A stretch of DNA of 41,721 bases, taken from contig NZ_JANIOC010000001.1 of NCBI RefSeq assembly GCF_024733565.1, forward strand, positions 337,475 to 379,195. The letters are read 5' to 3'. Numbering within the stretch: the first letter of the stretch is position 1; every line of letters starts with the position of its first letter. The notes below the pieces were generated by a model. It had not been told where the DNA came from. It saw nothing but the letters and a program-made list of their open reading frames with translations, and did no database searches. This document shows positions 25,240 to 33,419 of this stretch, piece after piece. Source of the stretch: Rossellomorea sp. SC111. Lineage in GTDB: Bacteria > Bacillota > Bacilli > Bacillales > Bacillaceae_B. Position numbers and translations under genes: made by a program.

Positions 25240-26127
25240 TTATTTTGTCGCTGTCATTTTATTATGAATGTAGCTTCCGATGAATCGTGCACCCAGATTG
25301 AAAATCAAGACACATAGGATCAGAACAGCTGATGCACCGGCAGCTTTTTCGTCTACATCGGGAATCAATCCTTGGGTATTGACAGACCAGATGTGAACGG
25401 CAAGGGTTTCAGCCGGTCTGAAAAGATTTAAAGGTGATGTAGGCGAAACTGGATTCCAATCCAAATAGTTCAATCTCGGAGTCGACAGGCCGGCTGTGAA
25501 CAATAAGGCAGCTGCCTCACCGAATACACGACCCGATGCCAGGATGGCTCCTGTCAAAATAGATGGGAACGCACCAGGGATGAGCACGGTTTTCACTGTA
25601 TGCCAATTGGTGATCCCAAGAGCAAGGCTCGCTTCTTTCAACTCACGTGGGACGCCTTTGATGGCATCTTCACTAACACGAACCAATACAGGAAGATTAA
25701 ATACCGTAAGAGCAAGGGCTCCACCTATAATGGTATATCCCCAACCCGTTGTATTTACGAACACCAATAGTCCAAACATTCCGATGACGATAGATGGCAA
25801 TGAGGCCAATACTTCAATACATGAACGGATGGTATTCGTAATCTTACCTGGCTTAGCGTATTCAGCCATGTAGATGCCACCGCCGACACCTAGAGGAACC
25901 GTTATGATCATCGTGATGATCAGGATATAGAATGAATTGAATAATTGATCACGAATTCCTCCTCCCGCACGGACTGCACTGGATGGAGTGGTCAGAAAAT
26001 CCCAAGTTACATAAGGGAGACCCTTCACTAAAATATATGAAAATAGAGCCACTAAAAGCGCGATTATGACTGTTGCTATTCCAATGAAAACACCTGTGGC
26101 GATCTTGTCTGCTCTCTTACTATTCAT
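25240..26127 (-). CDS. pstA: Phosphate ABC transporter permease PstA
   Basis: 295 aa with six membrane helices and the ABC-permease EAA loop (LKEASLALGITNWHTVKTVLIPGAFPSILTG contains the conserved EA and G). With PstC it forms the inner-membrane channel. The frame is open to 26211, but GGAGG 8 bases before the ATG at 26125-26127 marks the start. That ATG overlaps the pstC stop by one base (TAATG). Confidence 0.93.
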   Translation of the reverse strand: MNSKRADKIATGVFIGIATVIIALLVALFSYILVKGLPYVTWDFLTTPSSAVRAGGGIRDQLFNSFYILIITMIITVPLGVGGGIYMAEYAKPGKITNTIRSCIEVLASLPSIVIGMFGLLVFVNTTGWGYTIIGGALALTVFNLPVLVRVSEDAIKGVPRELKEASLALGITNWHTVKTVLIPGAFPSILTGAILASGRVFGEAAALLFTAGLSTPRLNYLDWNPVSPTSPLNLFRPAETLAVHIWSVNTQGLIPDVDEKAAGASAVLILCVLIFNLGARFIGSYIHNKMTATK

Positions 26128-27050
26128 TAGACTTTCCTCCTCGATGATAAGTAGCGGATTAATAAGATAAATATGAATGACATGATTAATAGAATGAGGC
26201 CCATCGACCAAAGCGTGTTGTTCTCTACGCTTCCATAAGTGGTATGTCCCATATTTAACGTAATGATCGTTGTCAACGTTGCCGACGCATCTACTATACT
26301 TTGAGGAAGATCTCTCGTGTTTCCTATTACCATCTGAACCGCTAACGCCTCACCAAAGGCTCTGGCCATACCTAATACCACTGCTGTTAATAAAGTTGGT
26401 AAAGCAGCAGGAATCAACACTTTTCTAATCGTTTGCCATCTTGTTGCCCCTAATGCATATGATCCATCACGCAGGCTTTTTGGCAAAGAGCTCATAGCAT
26501 CAGTGGCAATAGTTGTGATGGTGGGCAGAATCATCACGGATAATACAATCATTCCGGCCAATAATGAAAATCCGATACCGGATGTATGGTTACGAATGAA
26601 TGGAACTAATACTGTAAGCCCTATAAATCCATAAACAACGGAAGGAATTCCGACAAGGAGTTCTACAATCGGCTGCATGATTTTTCTTCCCCATGATGGA
26701 GCGATATCCGTCATAAAGATAGCCGCTCCGATACCAAGCGGTGCTGCAATTAATGCAGAAAGAATCGTAACCGCAAAGGACCCGAAAATGAACGGAAGAG
26801 CACCATACAACGGGTTCTCCCCTGTGGGACTCCAATCTGGACTGGTTAAGAACTCAATTGGACTTACACCATTTTTAATAAATGACTGCAACCCCTTTGA
26901 TGTTAAGAAAATTGTGATTGATAGTGTTGCCACAATCATGATGACTGCACTTAGCGTCACTAAAAATCTTCCCTTAAATTCACCGTTCATCCAAGATCTA
27001 TTACTTTTGATCAGCCTCTTTGAGGCAGGTAGCTTGTTTTCCATATCCAT
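26127..27050 (-). CDS. pstC: Phosphate ABC transporter permease PstC
   Basis: 307 aa with six membrane helices and an EAA-type loop (RDGSYALGATRWQTIRKVLIPAALP). It is the partner channel subunit of PstA. The frame extends to 27095, but AGGGGTG before the ATG at 27048-27050 decides the start (MDMENKL). It is separated from pstS by 78 bp that contain a strong intercistronic hairpin (27073-27104). Confidence 0.93.
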   Translation of the reverse strand: MDMENKLPASKRLIKSNRSWMNGEFKGRFLVTLSAVIMIVATLSITIFLTSKGLQSFIKNGVSPIEFLTSPDWSPTGENPLYGALPFIFGSFAVTILSALIAAPLGIGAAIFMTDIAPSWGRKIMQPIVELLVGIPSVVYGFIGLTVLVPFIRNHTSGIGFSLLAGMIVLSVMILPTITTIATDAMSSLPKSLRDGSYALGATRWQTIRKVLIPAALPTLLTAVVLGMARAFGEALAVQMVIGNTRDLPQSIVDASATLTTIITLNMGHTTYGSVENNTLWSMGLILLIMSFIFILLIRYLSSRRKV

Positions 27051-27072
27051 AAACACCCCTAAATACGAGATA

Positions 27073-27104
27073 ATAGGGTAAATGCCCTTTCGCATCTACC
27101 CTAT
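27073..27104 (-). promoter_or_regulatory. Intercistronic hairpin between pstS and pstC
   Basis: ATAGGGTA and TACCCTAT form an 8-bp stem extended by ATGC/GCAT around a short loop; no T run follows on the minus strand. It is thus more likely an mRNA stabiliser or processing site than a terminator. Confidence 0.6.
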
Positions 27105-27128
27105 CAATTTATTTAATTACCTCTTGAA

Positions 27129-28037
27129 TTACTTCTTTGTTTGTTTACCTTCAGCGTCACGTTCTACTTCCATCTTTGTAGAAGCGATGTAACCTTGATC
27201 TTTCAGTAAACCAGTTTGTACATCTTCACTCATCATGTAATCAAGGAATGTTTTAGCTAAACCTTCAGCTTCACCTTTAGTGTAAGAGTGTTGATAAGCC
27301 CAAATTGGGAAGTCACCTTTTTGTACGTTTTCATCAGTTGCTTTAACACCATCAATTGCGAGTGGAGTTACGCTGTCATCCGTGAAGTAAGAGAAAGCAA
27401 GGTAACCGATTGCCCCTTCTGTTTCACTGATGATTTTCTTTACAGTGTTTGATGAATCTTCAGTGATTCCTTCGGCAGGTGTTTCTCCATCAAGACCGAA
27501 TTTTACGAATGTTGCACGAGTACCAGAAGAATCAGGACGGTTTACAAGAGTGATCTTTTGATCTTTACCACCAAGTTCTTTCCAGTTTTTGATTTCACCA
27601 GTAAATACTTTTTTAAGATCTTCTTTAGAAATGTCTTCAATACCAACATTAGGATTAACTGCAGCTGTCATTCCTACAACCGCTACTTTATGGTCAACTA
27701 ACTCGTCCGCTGGGATTCCTTCTTTTTCTTCAGCGAATACGTCCGAGTTACCGATTTGAACTGATCCTTCAGAAACCTGGGATAATCCAGTACCAGATCC
27801 ACCAGCGTTCACTTGAATGTCTGCATCCGGATTTTCTGCCATGAATTCTTCAGCTGCTGCTGCAACAAGTGGTTGCATTGCAGAAGAACCTGAAACTACG
27901 ATTGAACCTGAAGCTGTTTCTGAACCTTCTTTATCATCTCCAGCATTTTCATCTGTGCTTCCGTTTCCACAAGCAGCTGCGAATGCAACCAGCATTGCGA
28001 TAATTAAAAGCAGACCGTATTTCTTGAAGTTCTTCAT
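27129..28037 (-). CDS. pstS: Phosphate-binding lipoprotein PstS
   Basis: 302 aa. A lipoprotein signal ends with AAAC (cysteine 23), then an acidic linker, then the type-II periplasmic-binding-like domain. Phosphate-site segments are present: VSGSSAMQPL, NAGGSGTGLSQV and NRPDSSGTRATF. It captures phosphate outside the membrane and delivers it to PstC/PstA. AGGGGG precedes the ATG. A Pho box lies upstream, so strong induction under phosphate starvation is expected. Confidence 0.95.
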   Translation of the reverse strand: MKNFKKYGLLLIIAMLVAFAAACGNGSTDENAGDDKEGSETASGSIVVSGSSAMQPLVAAAAEEFMAENPDADIQVNAGGSGTGLSQVSEGSVQIGNSDVFAEEKEGIPADELVDHKVAVVGMTAAVNPNVGIEDISKEDLKKVFTGEIKNWKELGGKDQKITLVNRPDSSGTRATFVKFGLDGETPAEGITEDSSNTVKKIISETEGAIGYLAFSYFTDDSVTPLAIDGVKATDENVQKGDFPIWAYQHSYTKGEAEGLAKTFLDYMMSEDVQTGLLKDQGYIASTKMEVERDAEGKQTKK

Positions 28038-28085
28038 TCTTTAATTCCCCCTAAGATATTGGTTGTTTTGTCCTACGAGTACTAG

Positions 28086-28137
28086 ATTAATAGATGAGTG
28101 TTAATGGTGTTTTAATCGTTTGTAAAGGTTTTGTAAA
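28086..28137 (-). promoter_or_regulatory. PhoP-type Pho box and -10 of the pst operon
   Basis: Four direct hexamers on the minus strand, TTTACA (28137-28132), TTTACA (28126-28121), TTAAAA (28115-28110) and TTAACA (28104-28099), stand exactly 11 bases apart. This is the PhoP-dimer binding arrangement of Bacillus (TT(A/C/T)ACA repeats). TATTAAT at 28092-28086 follows as -10. Confidence 0.92.
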
Positions 28138-28298
28138 TTCGACATTTTCCTTCATGATTCCGCGGTTCATAAAAGCCTAAAACCCTTATTATCACTAGTA
28201 TTGTGTAATGATCGATGAATTATGTACAAACATCAAAAAATGTGTTTTTTTTGTGATTTTATAAAGTCGCTCACTCTGCATTTCATTAATACACAATA

Positions 28299-28341
28299 AA
28301 AAAGCTGATTTATGGAACGAATTTCCCATAAATCAGCTTTT
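28299..28341 (-). terminator. Terminator of pbpA
   Basis: AAAAGCTGATTTATGG pairs with CCATAAATCAGCTTTT around about 10 bases, with a T run on the minus strand just after the stop. Confidence 0.9.
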
Positions 28342-28344
28342 ATA

Positions 28345-30525
28345 TCAGTTATTCTCTTCTCTTTCCTCTTGCATCTGTTCTTCTGCCTCTTCAGCATTCT
28401 CCACCTTTTTGTTCACTGAAGTGGGATCTTTCACTTCTTCCGCACGTTTCTTCTTTAATTCGAAGTACTTATCCATCACCCGTCTGGAGATGTACTTATT
28501 CACGTATGGATCGGCGACTCCGCTTGCCTGGATATGAGATGCTGGAACCACAGTCGCATACGCCACCTCTGGATTATCATATGGCGCATAGCCAATCAAC
28601 GTGGTGTTATAGCTTAGTTCCCCGTCGATATATGTCTCGGCTGTACCGGATTTACCCGCAGCATTATACGGTGCGTCATGAAATATATAACCCGTTCCTT
28701 CAGGGTTATGGTAAACGCGATAGAAACCTTTCTGGACATGTTCGATCTGTTCCTGCGTCGCATCGATGCGATTCAGTACATTCGTCTCTTTCTCGAAAAG
28801 GATGGGACCAAGGCTTTCCTTCTCATTGGTCGGTTCTCTTATTTCCTTCATAATGTGAGGCTGTACACGGTAACCGTCGTTCGCGATCGTGGAAACATAT
28901 TGTGCCAGCTGCATGGTTGTGTACGTATCAAACTGACCAATCGCCAAATCCAGTAAGAAACCAGGATCTGTCTTGGTACCTGTAAGACCGGCCGATTCGC
29001 CCGGCAGGTCGATACCTGTCGGGACACCCAATCCAAATTGAGCGTAGTGGTTTCTGAACACATCGAACGCTTGCGGGTTGTTCACGATTGGCTCATTCGG
29101 TACATACCGGCCACCCGCAATTTTCAAGGCAACCTTCCACATGTAGGCGTTGGAGGATTTCTCCAATGCGTATAAATCGGTCATAGGGATTTGCTGGTAT
29201 TTATTGAACCAGGAGGTTTTCGGATTAGTCCCTTTGATTCGTAACGGCTCATCGATCAGAACCTCACCCGGCGTCAGTTTACCGGTCATATATCCGGTTA
29301 ATACGGTTGCACCTTTTACTACTGAACCTACTTCATAAGAAGAAGTGAAGGTTCCTAGAGCGGCATCACGCATTTCGTACTTGCCCGTCTCAGGATTCTT
29401 GACATATTGTTTACCCGCCATGGCCAGAATCTCACCTGTATTCGGATCGATCATGACGACATATGCACGATCCAGGTCAGGTGATGCGTTGCGATGGACA
29501 ATCTGTTTGCTTAATTCTTCTTCGATGATTTTTTCGATTTCACGCTGGAGTTCCATATCGATGGTAAGGACGATATCCTTGCCTCGCTGACCCTGTTGAA
29601 CAAGGACGGATTCCAGCACACTTCCGCCTTTGGTTACGTTCTTGATTTGTTCCTTTTGTCCTTGAAGAACGTCTTCATATTCAAGTTCCACATAGCTCTT
29701 ACCAACCCGATCATTCCGGTTATAATCCTGGGCTAAATAGGAATCCACCAAATTCTTTGGCAATCCTTCCCGTGAAGAGGACACGTTCCCTAAAATGGTT
29801 CGTAACGTATCATCAAATACGTAGGAACGCTTCCAGTCTGTCGTTGTGTTGACACCTGGGAGTTCACTCAGATGCTCACTGACTGTTGCGAATTCCTGAG
29901 GCGTGACCCCTTCATTTTTCACAATCTGTGGATTCAGCGCATAACCACTGGAGAACTCACGGTAAATGGCGATGATCTCCAGGTCATTTTCAGTCAGGGA
30001 ACCAAGTTCTTTCTCGGTAATCCGGTCGAGTCTCATTTGATACACTTTTTTATTCACGTCATCTTCAGACAGTTCTTCATTGCTTTGGAGTTTTTTGACT
30101 TCCCCGTCCGAGACTTTTGCATCGGCTGCTTCAGGATGCTTAATGATCCAATAATCCTTTTTGTCCCGTTCCGTCACGTCCCCCGTATCTTTTTCGATGA
30201 ACTTGGAAAGCTTGGACGCGACATCGATCATTTCTTCAATCTTCGTATTATTTGCACGGGTATACGTGATGGCATTGAGCGGAATATTATCGACGATCAC
30301 ATTCCCGTACCGGTCATACATCTTCCCTCGAGGTACACCTGTATTGACCACGACGTCTTCCGTTCTTTCCACTTCTTTTTTATAGCTCTCCCCATTCACG
30401 ATCTGAACAAGGCCAAGTCTAAGTACAAGAAGGGAAAATAATAAGAACACGGCAAAAAACAGCAGATTCATCCTGACGGGAACATGCGTCTTTCTTTTTC
30501 TCTTATTTTTTTTCAAGTCTTCCAA
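28345..30525 (-). CDS. pbpA: Class B penicillin-binding protein 2 (PbpA)
   Basis: 726 aa. A basic cytoplasmic start and one membrane anchor (about 20-41) lead to a pedestal/dimerisation domain and then the transpeptidase domain. Active-site motifs are S401-V-V-K404, SSN 457-459 and KSGT 625-628. The C-terminus (about 690-726) is a strongly acidic glutamate-rich tail. It cross-links peptidoglycan, with the elongation machinery in B. subtilis (PBP2A). The start is uncertain. TTG at 30525 follows GAGG by 5 bases and TTG at 30516 follows AAGGG by 9; the longer form is given. It lies between pst and yqgE as in B. subtilis. Confidence 0.93.
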   Translation of the reverse strand: MEDLKKNKRKRKTHVPVRMNLLFFAVFLLFSLLVLRLGLVQIVNGESYKKEVERTEDVVVNTGVPRGKMYDRYGNVIVDNIPLNAITYTRANNTKIEEMIDVASKLSKFIEKDTGDVTERDKKDYWIIKHPEAADAKVSDGEVKKLQSNEELSEDDVNKKVYQMRLDRITEKELGSLTENDLEIIAIYREFSSGYALNPQIVKNEGVTPQEFATVSEHLSELPGVNTTTDWKRSYVFDDTLRTILGNVSSSREGLPKNLVDSYLAQDYNRNDRVGKSYVELEYEDVLQGQKEQIKNVTKGGSVLESVLVQQGQRGKDIVLTIDMELQREIEKIIEEELSKQIVHRNASPDLDRAYVVMIDPNTGEILAMAGKQYVKNPETGKYEMRDAALGTFTSSYEVGSVVKGATVLTGYMTGKLTPGEVLIDEPLRIKGTNPKTSWFNKYQQIPMTDLYALEKSSNAYMWKVALKIAGGRYVPNEPIVNNPQAFDVFRNHYAQFGLGVPTGIDLPGESAGLTGTKTDPGFLLDLAIGQFDTYTTMQLAQYVSTIANDGYRVQPHIMKEIREPTNEKESLGPILFEKETNVLNRIDATQEQIEHVQKGFYRVYHNPEGTGYIFHDAPYNAAGKSGTAETYIDGELSYNTTLIGYAPYDNPEVAYATVVPASHIQASGVADPYVNKYISRRVMDKYFELKKKRAEEVKDPTSVNKKVENAEEAEEQMQEEREENN

Positions 30526-30654
30526 CCCTTCCTCTATGTATAAATCTCTCTATGCTCTGTTATGTTCCTGGTTGAATAACAAGGAGGGAACAGAATCATC
30601 TTTATCCTCTCCCCTTATTTTATAGAATATTACAAGGATAATCTAGCCATAAGT

Positions 30655-30682
30655 AAAGAGAGGAAATCTTTCCCTCTCTTTG
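30655..30682 (-). terminator. Terminator of yqgE
   Basis: AAAGAGAGG and CCTCTCTTT form a 9-bp stem; the T run beyond it on the minus strand is short and interrupted. Confidence 0.6.
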
Positions 30683-30693
30683 TATTAAGTCCC

Positions 30694-31908
30694 TTATAAA
30701 GGCAACACGACTTTCCGTACAAATAAATAAATCAAGGTGTGCCCTGCCCCAAGTATCAATAAGAGGATCGGGATGCTCTCTTCCTGATTAAAGAAAGTCA
30801 CGGCAACGATGAATGCAAGAACAGAGACGATCCTTCCCAGATTCAAGAAGATTTCTCTAACGACAATGTACTCGATTCTCATTTCAGCTGCATTCCATCC
30901 TGTACCGATCACATCATATGTCATAGAAATATAAGGCACCAGCAGGATGGGATAAGCAATCGCGATGACCCCTGCATAAAGCAATAATTTCGTATACGTG
31001 ACATCAAACACAATCAGGAATATGGCCAGGTAAAGAAGGATCCCACCGATTAGGATGGCACGTTTTCTCAGGTTTTTCTTAATGACCCGGGAAGCGACAT
31101 AATATCCTACAAAGGCAATGCCAGAGTTGATCAAGCCAAAGGTACCGATGGCAAATTCACTTCCCGTACTGATGAAGACAAACACTGAAATGATAAAAAT
31201 GAAGGTTCCTTCCCTCAGTCCCTGGAAAAAGTGGGCATTTGTAATGAAGCGCCAATTGTGATTGTGCTTTCGTTCCTCCAGGATCCTGAGGAATAGATAG
31301 CGTCCGGATGCGGGCCTCCTCTTAAGAAAGAAGCTCATAATAACCGCGATGGAAAAAAGCAAAAGAGAGATTCCAAATACAATGGTATAACCCTTAAAGG
31401 AAGCAAATCTTGAAATGATGAAACCGGCAAGGATCGGCCCGATCATTCCCCCTGCTGAAGTCAGAGTACCAAGGAAGCCATTGAAGAAATCCCTTGTTTC
31501 CGGTTCGGTGATTTCGAAAGTCAGCACATTGAAGGCTAACCAATAGAAACCATACCCGATCCCGAGTAAAGCTCCCAACACGACAAGATAATCTTCTGCC
31601 GATTCTCCGAATGCCAATACGGATATGTAAAAGAGAGCCAAAAAAATAACACCGAAGCGTAATACAATCACCCGGTCCACTTTCTTTGCCAACCTTCCAG
31701 CTAAAATAAATGTCAGGGGCTGAAAGATGACAACGGTTAAATTATAGACACCCAAATCAATGAATTCACCTGACTGTTTCCATAAGTATATGTTCACAAA
31801 TGTGTTTGAGAGGGCAATACTCAAGGAGTATAACCCCCCGATCAACAGGAGCAAAGTCAGATCTTTCGTTAAATCAATATCACCTAATATCTTTTTAAAG
31901 CTGCTCAT
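30694..31908 (-). CDS. yqgE: MFS transporter YqgE
   Basis: 404 aa with twelve predicted membrane helices and no soluble domain. MFS features include a basic loop between helices 2 and 3 (GRLAKKVDR) and an intracellular middle loop (FLKRRPASGRYLFLR). It matches YqgE of B. subtilis by position and length; the substrate is unknown. GGGGAG lies 8 bases before the ATG. Confidence 0.85.
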   Translation of the reverse strand: MSSFKKILGDIDLTKDLTLLLLIGGLYSLSIALSNTFVNIYLWKQSGEFIDLGVYNLTVVIFQPLTFILAGRLAKKVDRVIVLRFGVIFLALFYISVLAFGESAEDYLVVLGALLGIGYGFYWLAFNVLTFEITEPETRDFFNGFLGTLTSAGGMIGPILAGFIISRFASFKGYTIVFGISLLLFSIAVIMSFFLKRRPASGRYLFLRILEERKHNHNWRFITNAHFFQGLREGTFIFIISVFVFISTGSEFAIGTFGLINSGIAFVGYYVASRVIKKNLRKRAILIGGILLYLAIFLIVFDVTYTKLLLYAGVIAIAYPILLVPYISMTYDVIGTGWNAAEMRIEYIVVREIFLNLGRIVSVLAFIVAVTFFNQEESIPILLLILGAGHTLIYLFVRKVVLPL

Positions 31909-31965
31909 GTGAAAAACTCCCCTTTAACGTACCCCTATCTTGTGAAAAAGGGAAGAAACTTATAC

Positions 31966-32000
31966 AAAAAAAAGAGAGGTTCCAGAAAGAACCTCTCTTC
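31966..32000 (-). terminator. Terminator of sodA
   Basis: AAGAGAGGTTC and GAACCTCTCTT pair around a 6-base loop and are followed by eight T on the minus strand. Confidence 0.92.
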
Positions 32001-32014
32001 TCATATTAATAAAA

Positions 32015-32623
32015 TTACTTAGCAGCAGAATAACGCTTCGCTACTTCATCCCAGTTTACAACGTTCCAGAATGAACTGATGTAATCAGGACGACGGTTTT
32101 GATAGTTCAGGTAGTAAGCATGTTCCCAAACATCAAGACCTAATACAGGTGTTTTCCCTTCCATTAATGGACTGTCCTGGTTTGGTGTACTTGTTACTTC
32201 TAATTCACCGTTGTTTACTACAAGCCAAGCCCAGCCTGAGCCAAAGCGAGTTGCAGCAGCGTTTGCGAATTCTTCTTTAAATGAATCGAAGCTTCCGAAT
32301 TTGGAAGAGATGGCATCTGCCAATTCTCCAGATGGAGCGCCTCCACCATTCGGTGATAATACCGTCCAGAATAGAGAGTGATTAGCGTGACCGCCACCGT
32401 TATTGCGAACTGCAGTACGAGCACCTTCAGGAACAGCGTCTAAGTTAGAAACAAGATCTTCAATGGATTTGCTTAATAAATCGTCGTGTCCTTGAAGTGC
32501 ATCATTTACTTTCGTCACGTATGCGTTATGGTGTTTTGTGTGATGAATGTTCATTGTTTCCTTGTCGATATGAGGTTCTAATGCATCATATGCGTAAGGT
32601 AATTGCGGTAATTCGTAAGCCAT
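32015..32623 (-). CDS. sodA: Manganese superoxide dismutase
   Basis: 202 aa. The four metal ligands are visible at H27, H82, D164 and H168 (DVWEHAYY), with [10 protein letters not shown] around H82. The residues around the metal site are those of the Mn type. It removes superoxide in the cytoplasm. GGAGG precedes the ATG by 7 bases. Codon choice looks like that of a well expressed gene. Two short palindromes lie in the upstream region (32650-32669 and 32771-32782). Confidence 0.96.
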   Translation of the reverse strand: MAYELPQLPYAYDALEPHIDKETMNIHHTKHHNAYVTKVNDALQGHDDLLSKSIEDLVSNLDAVPEGARTAVRNNGGGHANHSLFWTVLSPNGGGAPSGELADAISSKFGSFDSFKEEFANAAATRFGSGWAWLVVNNGELEVTSTPNQDSPLMEGKTPVLGLDVWEHAYYLNYQNRRPDYISSFWNVVNWDEVAKRYSAAK

Positions 32624-32649
32624 TATAAATTCCTCCCTATGTATAGTTA

Positions 32650-32669
32650 CCTGAACATCTATATTCAGG
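32650..32669. repeat. Inverted repeat in the sodA leader region
   Basis: CCTGAA and TTCAGG are separated by 8 bases, 27 bases before the sodA start. It could be an operator or leader hairpin. No matching regulator is recognised. Confidence 0.35.
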
Positions 32670-32770
32670 CCGTTTCAGTATAAGATTACCAAAACTACTA
32701 TATCTGTTCAAATATTTTGCCTTCAATCTCTGACTTTTTTCTTACAAGAAATAAAATACCCTATTTTCTG

Positions 32771-32782
32771 ATGACTAGTCAT
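32771..32782. repeat. Perfect 12-bp palindrome upstream of sodA
   Basis: ATGACTAGTCAT, about 150 bases before the sodA start and in the gap after yqgC. It is a possible protein-binding site; short palindromes can also occur by chance. Confidence 0.35.
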
Positions 32783-32866
32783 TTGAATATTTTTTTGTAA
32801 TTTTTCTAATTAGTGAGTGGTGGTTGATCTCTTATATGCTTATCCTTTAAGTATGAAAATAGCGGA

Positions 32867-33346
32867 TTAAATAACCCAAAAGAAATAGATGGCCATAATA
32901 ATTTGAATGGATCCTTTTGTGAATACGCTCGAAATAAAGCCTATCATGGATCCTATTCCCACTTTAACTGCAGTCTTCAGGTTGGACCGATGGACGACCC
33001 ACTCTCCTATGACTGCTCCGAGGAAGGGACCGATCAATATTCCTGCGACAGGAATGACGAATGGACCGATGAGCAGCCCGATCGTGCTTCCCCAAATACC
33101 TGCCTTCGAGCCTCCGAACTTTTTGACACCGATCAGGTTCGCCATATAATCGGCACCGAACAAGAGGGCAACAAACAGAATCTGCACAGTCCAGAACAAC
33201 CAGCTGAAGGGTTCAAAGCTGAAAAACACCCCGTACAACAGAAAGCTGCCTACCAAAAAGATGACACTTGGCAAGATCGGGTACACAAGCCCGACAAAAG
33301 ATAAAATCATGAGTATGATAATGATACTCCAATAAACGATTTCCAC
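32867..33346 (-). CDS. yqgC: DUF456 membrane protein YqgC
   Basis: 159 aa with four or five membrane helices and many glycines (GLLIGPFVIPVAGILIGPFLGAVIG contains the DUF456 glycine-rich core). Function is unknown. It starts with GTG; AAGGGGG lies 9 bases upstream. There is no evident terminator between it and sodA, so read-through into sodA is possible. Confidence 0.82.
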   Translation of the reverse strand: MEIVYWSIIIILMILSFVGLVYPILPSVIFLVGSFLLYGVFFSFEPFSWLFWTVQILFVALLFGADYMANLIGVKKFGGSKAGIWGSTIGLLIGPFVIPVAGILIGPFLGAVIGEWVVHRSNLKTAVKVGIGSMIGFISSVFTKGSIQIIMAIYFFWVI

Positions 33347-33370
33347 GTTTCAACACCCCCTTTTGAGTAT

Positions 33371-33410
33371 AAAAAAATCTGACCCCTTTGACAAATTCCA
33401 AAGAGGTCAG
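33371..33410 (-). terminator. Terminator of the Na/Pi transporter gene
   Basis: Minus strand CTGACCTCTTTG pairs with CAAAGGGGTCAG and is followed by ATTTTTTT. Confidence 0.9.
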
Positions 33411-33419
33411 GAAGGAAAT

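Larger units (their letters stand above)
28038..28344. other. Intergenic region pbpA / pstS
   Basis: This 307-bp gap holds the pstS leader, the Pho box (28086-28137), an AT-rich stretch without visible features (about 28140-28298) and the pbpA terminator (28299-28341). Confidence 0.7.

Noticed and set aside
29872..30441. 189-aa ORF antisense to pbpA
   Set aside because: Shadow frame opposite a well conserved gene; no ribosome site.
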